From DAXETY01 sp051155755 (lineage in GTDB: Bacteria; Desulfobacterota; Desulfobacteria; Desulfobacterales; SG8-13): DNA of 19,951 nucleotides. The position numbers were made by a program, and so were the translations under genes. This document shows, in pieces, positions 14,093 to 19,951 of this stretch. How positions within the stretch are numbered: the first letter of the stretch is position 1; each line of letters begins with the position of its first letter. A model generated the notes under the pieces. That model saw nothing but the letters and a program-made list of their open reading frames with translations. It was not told the origin of the DNA and made no database searches. The stretch spans positions 1-19,951 of the forward strand of contig DAXETY010000159.1 in assembly GCA_051155755.1 (NCBI GenBank), read 5' to 3'.

Positions 14093-15361
14093 TTACAGAC
14101 ACGATGCCCGTTCCGAAGGTACCGGGCGCAGCGTGTCGGCCGGCCTTTCAAGCACTTGCCGGTATTCGGCCAGCACGGTCGAAGCGATCCGGTTCCAGCG
14201 ATAGGCTTCAACCGAGCTGCGAATCGTTTCCGGCGACAGCAGGCCGCGGCGCTGCCAGTCGAACACGGTTTCGATGCCGCGGGCCAGGCCGCCAGGGTCG
14301 GCGCTGTCAACGATCCATCCGTTGCGACGGGGCTGCAGTATTTCGGCTGCAACGCCTACCGGCGTGGCCACCACCGGAATCCCGCAGCCGAGTGCCTCCA
14401 GTGTGACGAGCCCGAAACTTTCGTAGTGGGACGGCAGCACCAGCATGTCGGCGGCATGGTAGTAAGGGGGCAGCTCCAGCTGATCGATGCGTCCGACGAA
14501 ACGCACCCGTTCGTCGATGCCCAGCTGCCGGGATTTGGCCTGCAGCCGTCGATGCTCCGCGTTGGTCCGCCCGTCGCCGCCGACGATCACCAGCTGCAGG
14601 CGCGAACTGCGATCGGTTTGCGCGATGGCCTCCAGCAGGCGATCCATGCCTTTGACCGGATCGAAGCGCCCGACATACAGTGCCACGGGTTCATCCGGTG
14701 CCAGACCCAGGCGCTTGCGCGCGGCCCGCCTGCTCGCGGGACGAAACAAGGACAGATTCACACCGCAGGGAACCACCCGGACTTTGTCGGGATCGGCATG
14801 ATAGCCTTCGATTAGCTGCTGTCGATCGCGCCCGGTGCTTGAAAGCACCCGATCACAGAGCCGGGAGACCTCGCGTTCGGTGGCCGTGCGCATCCGGGAT
14901 TCCGGCGGTCCGGCCGCGGCGGTATCCTTGGCGATACCCAGAGTGTGAAACGTGACCACGTGCGGGCAGCTCCACCGTTTGGCCGCCCAGCTGCCCAGCC
15001 AGCCGGAGAGCCAGTAGTGGCTGTGAATCAAGTTGTACTGTCGATTTTGAACTTGCGGTGTGGATTCCAGGGCCCGGAAGAAATCGCCCAGATACGGGTA
15101 CAGCGCATCGCGTTCGAGCCCGCGACCTGCCCCGCCGCGCAGGTGCACCAGACGCACGTTGGGATAAATCTGCATCACGGCGGGAGCGTCGCGGGACGGG
15201 CTGCGGGTGTATATGTCCACCCGGTGGCCCCGCCGGCCGATCTCCCGGGCCAGTTCCCGAATGTATACGCTCATGCCGCCGGTATCCCGCGTGCCGAGCT
15301 TTCCGATGGGGCTGGAATGGATGCTCAGCATCGCGATCCGTAAGGGGGTCAAATCCGTCAA
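14093..15361 (-). CDS. GT4 family glycosyltransferase, MshA-like
   Basis: A 422-residue GT-B retaining glycosyltransferase. The N-terminal acceptor domain opens with RIAMLSIHSSPIG then TGGMSVYIRELAREIG and has NLIHSHYWLSG, features that closely resemble the MshA (inositol-phosphate GlcNAc transferase of mycothiol synthesis) and sucrose-phosphate-synthase branch. The nucleotide-sugar domain shows VALYVGRFDPVKG, RVRFVGRI and the E-x7-E motif in HYESFGLVTLEALGCG. The start is placed at TTG 15361 because AAAGGAG stands 9 bases upstream; ATG 15331 is in frame but has no ribosome site, and the longer open frame only overlaps the upstream gene. It is the last gene of a five-gene operon. The sugar donor and acceptor cannot be read from sequence; MshA-like chemistry is an inference. 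Confidence 0.9.
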   Translation of the reverse strand: MTDLTPLRIAMLSIHSSPIGKLGTRDTGGMSVYIRELAREIGRRGHRVDIYTRSPSRDAPAVMQIYPNVRLVHLRGGAGRGLERDALYPYLGDFFRALESTPQVQNRQYNLIHSHYWLSGWLGSWAAKRWSCPHVVTFHTLGIAKDTAAAGPPESRMRTATEREVSRLCDRVLSSTGRDRQQLIEGYHADPDKVRVVPCGVNLSLFRPASRRAARKRLGLAPDEPVALYVGRFDPVKGMDRLLEAIAQTDRSSRLQLVIVGGDGRTNAEHRRLQAKSRQLGIDERVRFVGRIDQLELPPYYHAADMLVLPSHYESFGLVTLEALGCGIPVVATPVGVAAEILQPRRNGWIVDSADPGGLARGIETVFDWQRRGLLSPETIRSSVEAYRWNRIASTVLAEYRQVLERPADTLRPVPSERASCL

Positions 15362-15390
15362 TGTGCGGTTCTCCTTTGGTGTACAAAAGC

Positions 15391-16413
15391 TCAAAGCGCA
15401 CAGCGGCAGCGGTAAACTTCCCAGGATACGCCGCCGAGACGTTCTTTGTAAGCCTCGTTGCCTTTTAGAAAATCGTAGCGCTCCAGTCCTTCCTCGATGG
15501 CCTGTCGAATGCTGAGCACCTTGCTGAGCACTCCCACGCTCAGGCCGGCAAATCGGCGGTCGTAACCGCTGTTGTACAGGTAGCGCGTATGGTTGTAGTC
15601 GAAGCAAATCACGGTGGCCGCCGCCGCGGCGTTCAATTCCAGAAAAAAAAGCTTCAGTATCCGCTCGCGGGCAGTGATTTCCGCCAGGGATCGAAAAAAA
15701 GCGTCCATGGTTCGATCCCAGAATTGGAATTTGTCTTGGCGATTGGCGGTAAACAGCGCGGCGAAGGCATCCATGGCCGACTCGATTTCGTCCGCGGCAT
15801 CCACCCTGCGCAGCCGCACGCGGCCGGATTCATGCAGCCGGCGAAGTTTGCGCCGGACCTCATGCCGCTGTTTGCCCTTGAGCCCCTGGAGATAACCCTG
15901 CCAGGTTTTCGGCAGCTCCAGCGCCAGGCTCTGGTTCTCCGGGATGCTGTCGAAAAAAATGCCCCCGGTGGCGGCGGTTTCAGCCAGACCGGTAAACACC
16001 GCCGCATCGGACCGCACGGCGCAAAGGTCCAGCGCGCGGATGCCGCTGCGGCGCAAATGCCCGATCAGGGCCTTGAAAAACAGCGGTTCGCAACCGGGTG
16101 TGACGATAAAGTCCAGATAATCGCACACGTGCGCATCGCCCGCAAAAGAAGCCGTGTCACCGTCAAACACCAGCGGGGCGATCCCGATCGGGCGGCGGTC
16201 CTGAAATACGGCAATCAGACGAAGCCGCCGGCCGCCGGCAAAGTGCCGGTGCCAGGCCTCCAGCCAGGGCGGAGTGACAAACAGACAATCCCAGCGCAGC
16301 GTTGCGTTGCAGCCCTGCCGCCAGTAGCCGTAGGTCTCTTCCAGGGTCAGGGACCGGACGTCACCGTCGACGGCGCCGTCGATCGGATTGGTATTTGCGG
16401 CAACAGCGGTCAT
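15391..16413 (-). CDS. BioF2/CelD-type GNAT-superfamily acyltransferase
   Basis: A 340-residue protein of the FemAB/BioF2-like acetyltransferase group, often found beside glycosyltransferases in polysaccharide and antibiotic clusters. The double-GNAT layout shows in an N-terminal half with TPPWLEAWHRHF and RPIGIAPLVF, and in the second half GLKGKQRHEVRRKLRRL, then AAATVICFDYNHTRYLYNSGYDRRF and a C-terminal YDFLKGNEAYKERLG, which are standard for this family. It presumably N- or O-acylates an amino sugar or similar acceptor with an acyl-CoA. The ATG at 16413 overlaps the stop of the upstream oxidoreductase as ATGA; 29 bases separate it from the glycosyltransferase. It could be the functional counterpart of an acetylation step, though it is not homologous in detail to MshD. 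Confidence 0.88.
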   Translation of the reverse strand: MTAVAANTNPIDGAVDGDVRSLTLEETYGYWRQGCNATLRWDCLFVTPPWLEAWHRHFAGGRRLRLIAVFQDRRPIGIAPLVFDGDTASFAGDAHVCDYLDFIVTPGCEPLFFKALIGHLRRSGIRALDLCAVRSDAAVFTGLAETAATGGIFFDSIPENQSLALELPKTWQGYLQGLKGKQRHEVRRKLRRLHESGRVRLRRVDAADEIESAMDAFAALFTANRQDKFQFWDRTMDAFFRSLAEITARERILKLFFLELNAAAAATVICFDYNHTRYLYNSGYDRRFAGLSVGVLSKVLSIRQAIEEGLERYDFLKGNEAYKERLGGVSWEVYRCRCAL

Positions 16414-17444
16414 AAGTTCAGCTCGGTTCGGTCAAGGTTCACCGTGGCGCCCGACCGGGCGGCGGCGGCCACAGCGTCGAGCACCCGCATGTTGGCCAGG
16501 CTGTCTTCGATGCCAAAGGCCGGCGGCCGGCGCCCGAGAACCACATCGGCAAAATGCTCCACCATCAGGCGATACTGGTCGACCCCGGCAAGCAGATGCT
16601 GCCGACCGTGCTCGTCTTCCCGGCCCCGCTGCACGAAGCCGGCATCGGCCTCCCAGGGGATGAACGCGTTGTGGGGCAAATCGATCGCCCCGCTGCTTCC
16701 GACAACGGCATAGGTCTGCTGCAGGGCCGTTATGAAACTGGCCTCCACCGTGGCCAGTCCGCTGCCCGGAAAACGCAGCAGCGCCGCCAGGTGCAAATCC
16801 ACCGGTTGCCGCCGGTGATACACGGCCTGGGCCTGCACGGCCTCCGGCTCGGCACCGAAAAGCCAGCGTGCCAGGCTGACGCCGTAGCAGCCCACGTCCA
16901 GCAGGGCCCCGCCGCCCATCTCGGGCCGCAGCCGCGGGGTATTGCCGGCCGCCAGGAGCTCCGGCTGCATCGAGTAGCAAAACGCGGCCCGCACCAGCCG
17001 CAGCTCGCCGAGCTCACCGTCGGTGACCATCTGCCGGATTTTAAGGCTGCGGGGATGATAGCGGTACATGAATGCCTCCATCAGCAGGCACCTGGATGCG
17101 GCGGCGGCCGCGGCCATCTCTGCGGCCTCGGCGGCGTTGCAGGCCAGCGGTTTTTCGCACAGCACGGATTTGCCGGCCGCCAGTGCTTGGAGCGTCCAGG
17201 GGCGGTGCAGGTGGTTCGGCAGCGGAATATAGACCGCATCGACTCCGGGATCCTGCAACACATCTTCGTAGTGGTCATACAGGTGCTCGATTCCGTGGGC
17301 GGCGACCGTTTCCCGGGCGGATTCGGGGTGGCGTGAGCCCAGCGCCCGAAGGGTACCGTTGGCCGAGCGGGCAATGGCCGGAATCACGCAAATTCGCGCG
17401 ATGGTTGCATGGCCCAGTATGCCCCAGCGGATCGACTCAGTCAT
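16410..17444 (-). CDS. Gfo/Idh/MocA family NAD(P)-dependent oxidoreductase
   Basis: 344 residues. Rossmann turn at the start (WGILGHATIA, about 7-16), the family EKP motif in SVLCEKPLACNAAEA, then the C-terminal sheet domain with YRYHPRSLKIRQM, GGGALLDVGCYGVSLARWLFG and the DQYRLMVEHFADVV tail. Enzymes of this family oxidise sugars, inositols or their derivatives at a secondary hydroxyl, or act on imine/keto sugars. The ATG at 17444 has GGAG 7 bases upstream and overlaps the end of the preceding gene by 8 bases; the longer open frame runs through that gene. The substrate is unknown. The same operon holds a second member fused to a ThuA-like domain. Confidence 0.92.
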   Translation of the reverse strand: MTESIRWGILGHATIARICVIPAIARSANGTLRALGSRHPESARETVAAHGIEHLYDHYEDVLQDPGVDAVYIPLPNHLHRPWTLQALAAGKSVLCEKPLACNAAEAAEMAAAAAASRCLLMEAFMYRYHPRSLKIRQMVTDGELGELRLVRAAFCYSMQPELLAAGNTPRLRPEMGGGALLDVGCYGVSLARWLFGAEPEAVQAQAVYHRRQPVDLHLAALLRFPGSGLATVEASFITALQQTYAVVGSSGAIDLPHNAFIPWEADAGFVQRGREDEHGRQHLLAGVDQYRLMVEHFADVVLGRRPPAFGIEDSLANMRVLDAVAAAARSGATVNLDRTELNL

Positions 17445-19128
17445 CGATGCTCTCCAGGCTGCCGCCGCGCCCCATCGAGCGCGCGGCCGCTTCCAAAACC
17501 GCCACCACCTTGACCGAATCGGCCAGCGGCGCGACCAGAGGCTCACCGGTTTGCAGGTGGTCGGCCAGGTTGCGGTGGAAGGCGAAGTCCCGGCGATCGG
17601 GCAGCGCCGGCTGCAGCGGCACCATTTTCCCGCTGCGGTCCCGCCGCTGGACAAGGAGCTGGGGCGGCATTTCGGTCGCCGGGATGTCATGGCGGTGAAA
17701 GTAGAGCAGCGGGTCGATCTCGTGTTCGGTTACGTCGCGCCAGTTCCCGACAAGGGCCCCTTCGGTGCCGAGCAGATACCACTTGGGTTTACGGAGCCCG
17801 GCAATGTCGGAATGCAGAAACTCGGCCTCCTGACCGCCGGCAAACCGCAGCTGGATGCGCTCCTGGTCGGCGTTGGTCACATCGTGCCACACGCGTTTGT
17901 GACGGGTGCCGATCACACCGGTGATGCGCTCGGGGATCAAGCTGACGATCCAATCGACGTAATGACCGCCCCAGTCATAGGCGGCACCGCCGGAAACCGT
18001 GGCCTCGGAATGCCAGTAGCCGCAGGGGTGATTGTAGCCGCCGACAAAGGTTTCCATATAAAAGAGGTCTCCGATGAGCCCGTCGGCCAGCACGCGCCGG
18101 ATGGCCAGGTAGTCGGTATCCCAGCGGCGGTTCTGGTGGCAGCTCAGAAGCAGCCGCTGCCGGGTGGCCGCTGCGACCATGGTGTCCGTTTCGCGGCGGT
18201 TCAGCGCCAGGGGTTTTTCGCAGACGATGTGTTTGCCGGCTTCGAGCATCTGCACCGCCAGTGCGGCGTGGGTGTTGGGCGGTGTGGCGACGATCACCAG
18301 ATCCACGGCCGGATCGGCCTGCAATTCCATGGCCGAATCGTATTGGGTCACGCCGGGAAAATCGACTTCCGCCTGCTTCAACCGCAGCGGATTGACGTCG
18401 CAGACGGCCTGCAGCTGCAGTCCGACGGTATTTTTCACTCCCATGCCGTGCAGCTTGCCGACCCAGGGGGCGTATCCCAAAATACCCACTCCCAGCGGGG
18501 GGCCTTCGCCCTGCCCCCGTCCGGCCAGCGCTCGCAGCAGGCGATAGAAGATCTGCCGCAGCACCGGGTGTTCGAAGTCCTGCAGGGTGCTGCAGGCCAC
18601 CGCTCCGTCGCCAACCGGACGGCGCAGCAGCACGGGGGTGTGTTGATAATGCCAGTCGGCATACAGAATCGGTTCGATCCCGTCGCCGGCCACACGCAGG
18701 GGGTGGTAATGACCCTGAACGTAAATGGCATCCGGCAGACGCACGGCCAGCGGATGGGACGGATCGTTGAACAGCACCCGCAGTTCGTTTTGCGGCCCCA
18801 GCGGCTCTATCCGGGCGCCAAACACCGGCGGCAACGGCATTTCGGATCGCTGCACCAGCTCCAACCAGCCGCCGCCGGCAGCGGCATACCGCTCCAGGAT
18901 CGTCGCGGTTTGGACCCGGGCGGCCTGGGCCACGGTGACCACGACATCGAACCGGCTCAAGTCTTCCGGCAGTTCGGCAGACTGGCTCACCTTCAGGTGG
19001 TCCATCGACTGCAGGTATCGAATCAGGGGTGCAAGCCGGGATTGCTGCGGCGCTTCAAGGACAAACAGCGCTGATATCAGACTCTGGGCATGTGTCACGG
19101 TCGGTTTTTCCCCTAACTTGGTGTTCAT
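17437..19128 (-). CDS. ThuA-like domain fused to Gfo/Idh/MocA oxidoreductase
   Basis: 563 residues. The first ~205 resemble a ThuA-like (trehalose utilisation, glutamine-amidotransferase-fold) domain: an ALFVLEAP opening strand, LSRFDVVVTV, the NDPSHPLAVRLPD segment and TPVLLRRPVGDGAVACSTL followed by a helix, as in ThuA proteins. The remainder (from about 212) is a full oxidoreductase: GVGILGYAPWVG for the dinucleotide, VDLVIVATPPNTHAALA, HIVCEKPLALNRRE, then GGAAYDWGGHYVDWI and KPKWYLLGTEGALVG. ThuA-family and Gfo/Idh genes are often neighbours in sugar operons, so the fusion fits a common pathway, but the order ThuA-then-Idh in one chain is noteworthy. AGGAAAAGG lies upstream of the ATG at 19128. 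The stop overlaps the next gene by 8 bases. Confidence 0.88.
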   Translation of the reverse strand: MNTKLGEKPTVTHAQSLISALFVLEAPQQSRLAPLIRYLQSMDHLKVSQSAELPEDLSRFDVVVTVAQAARVQTATILERYAAAGGGWLELVQRSEMPLPPVFGARIEPLGPQNELRVLFNDPSHPLAVRLPDAIYVQGHYHPLRVAGDGIEPILYADWHYQHTPVLLRRPVGDGAVACSTLQDFEHPVLRQIFYRLLRALAGRGQGEGPPLGVGILGYAPWVGKLHGMGVKNTVGLQLQAVCDVNPLRLKQAEVDFPGVTQYDSAMELQADPAVDLVIVATPPNTHAALAVQMLEAGKHIVCEKPLALNRRETDTMVAAATRQRLLLSCHQNRRWDTDYLAIRRVLADGLIGDLFYMETFVGGYNHPCGYWHSEATVSGGAAYDWGGHYVDWIVSLIPERITGVIGTRHKRVWHDVTNADQERIQLRFAGGQEAEFLHSDIAGLRKPKWYLLGTEGALVGNWRDVTEHEIDPLLYFHRHDIPATEMPPQLLVQRRDRSGKMVPLQPALPDRRDFAFHRNLADHLQTGEPLVAPLADSVKVVAVLEAAARSMGRGGSLESIDD

Positions 19129-19173
19129 CCGGAAACGGCCCTTTTCCTGCCGGGTCCCGGTGGGGGCGGTGTT

Positions 19174-19951
19174 CTATCCCGGCTCGGCATCCAAACGCCA
19201 CCGCGCCCCCGCATCGGTGTCTTCCACGATCACACCGGAGCTTTGCAGGGCGTCCCGGATGGCGTCGGCGGCCTGCCACTGCCGATCGCGGCGCAATTCG
19301 TCGCGCGTGCCGAGCAGTGCGTCCAGAACCGGCGCCAGGCACTCGCGGCGATCGGCCGGTGAAGACTCCAGTGTGGTTCCCAGCAACACGATCAGGTCCC
19401 TGAGAATTTCACGCCCCTGGGATATGAACTCTTCATTTTCCAGGTTTCCATGGGCCTGCCACAGCGTGCGATCCAGTTCCAGCAGGGCATTGGTCACGTC
19501 GGCCGGATCCCGGTTTTGCAGGCCGCGCTGAAATGTGGCCTGCAGCTCGTGGATTCGCTCCCAGTAAGAATCTTCCGGGGAGGAGTCGGCCGCAGCGGTC
19601 TTCGGGGATTCGGAGATCCGATCCGTTGCGGTGGCGGATTCAGCCGGCGCAAATTCATGCAGGTCAGACAACGGATAAGACCGGCCTTTTTCGAAGTGCC
19701 GCTCGCTATCATCGCGGCGCAGGGTCATCCGGCCGAGGCCGCGGATTTCAAACTTCGATTGCGCAAAATCGATCATGCAGGCGGTGTGTTCGTCCAGGCC
19801 GACGACGGTCGTGCCGGCGGGCAGCAAAGACTGCAGATGCGCGAACCGTGGCTGCCCCATGAAACAGAACCGGGTGTCGTGGGTGTCGCCTTCGGCGTTG
19901 TTCCAGTGCGGGATCACCACCCAGTGAAATCCAAAGCGCCCGAGCAAGTCC
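19174..19951 (-). CDS. Cyanophycinase-like (type 1 glutamine amidotransferase fold) protein with CysRS-type C-terminal tail, 5' end off the right edge
   Basis: The frame is open to the window edge; only the last ~258 residues are seen. The first ~75 visible residues (FGFHWVVIPHWNNAEGDT, LPAGTTVVGLDEHTACMIDF, then IRGLGRMTL) match the end of the peptidase S51/cyanophycinase-like fold, where the Ser/Cys nucleophile lies earlier and is not in view. After a polar linker comes an all-helical region ending in RDRQWQAADAIRDALQSSG, VIVEDTDAGARWRL, which is the hallmark C-terminal region of cysteinyl-tRNA synthetases (ADxIRDxL...G...EDT.xGxxWR). No HIGH/KMSKS catalytic region is visible. It is the first gene seen of the operon, 45 bases from the next. 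A role in cysteine transfer or hydrolysis of a cysteine-linked product is speculation. Confidence 0.72.
   Translation of the reverse strand, partial: DLLGRFGFHWVVIPHWNNAEGDTHDTRFCFMGQPRFAHLQSLLPAGTTVVGLDEHTACMIDFAQSKFEIRGLGRMTLRRDDSERHFEKGRSYPLSDLHEFAPAESATATDRISESPKTAAADSSPEDSYWERIHELQATFQRGLQNRDPADVTNALLELDRTLWQAHGNLENEEFISQGREILRDLIVLLGTTLESSPADRRECLAPVLDALLGTRDELRRDRQWQAADAIRDALQSSGVIVEDTDAGARWRLDAEPG

Noticed and set aside
15362..15607. Extended glycosyltransferase start upstream of 15361
   Set aside because: The extension lies inside the acyltransferase gene in another frame and reads as a basic, Arg/Pro-rich shadow.
17445..17690. Extended start for the second Gfo/Idh gene
   Set aside because: It reads through the end of the preceding gene; MTESIRWGILG at 17444 fits the family start and has a ribosome site.

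Overview
The window looks like a chromosomal piece of a sulfate-reducer-type deltaproteobacterium (Desulfobacterota, probably Desulfobacteraceae-like). This is inferred from the mix of families: an acetyl-CoA hydrolase/GNAT fusion, QueH, Maf/YggS, CrcB+DUF190, many Shine-Dalgarno-led GTG/TTG starts, and dispersed palindromic repeats. No species can be named. Two compartments are visible. Positions 1-4784 have visibly lower GC and mobile-element genes. Positions 4784-19951 are GC-rich chromosomal backbone.

Left compartment (1-4784): the integrase-proximal end of an integrative element inserted at the 3' end of a tRNA-Leu(UAA) gene. From the tRNA outward it holds a complete tyrosine integrase, an excisionase-like HTH gene that overlaps the integrase by about 0.2 kb in another frame, a divergent promoter region, a Cys-rich zinc-finger protein, a second regulatory region with a strong dyad, a ParB-like protein with a long acidic linker and a coiled coil, and the 5' part of a protein resembling phage/plasmid primase-associated ATPases without a recognisable Walker A. 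The leader of the zinc-finger gene is repeated, diverged and inverted, on the other side of that gene.

Middle (4784-13902): tRNA-Leu, an orphan Rossmann-fold protein, then a tightly packed + strand run maf-yggS-queH-M48 peptidase with overlapping or abutting start and stop codons. A MITE-like nested palindrome follows, then a fluoride-exporter pair (crcB, DUF190). A minus-strand operon comes next: PIG-L/LmbE deacetylase, acetyl-CoA hydrolase-GNAT fusion, YciC-like membrane protein.

Right (14064-19951): a translationally coupled minus-strand operon that runs off the right edge. In order of transcription it is a cyanophycinase-like protein with a cysteinyl-tRNA-synthetase-type C-terminal tail, a ThuA-like/Gfo-Idh-MocA fusion, a second Gfo/Idh/MocA oxidoreductase, a BioF2/CelD-type acyltransferase and a GT4 glycosyltransferase strongly reminiscent of MshA. 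A PIG-L deacetylase lies just downstream. A GT4 + PIG-L deacetylase + acyltransferase + CysRS-derived domain + sugar/inositol-type dehydrogenases recalls the logic of mycothiol/bacillithiol (sugar-linked cysteine thiol) synthesis. This is the best candidate in the window for an undescribed pathway, but it is an inference; polysaccharide or glycoconjugate synthesis is the main alternative.
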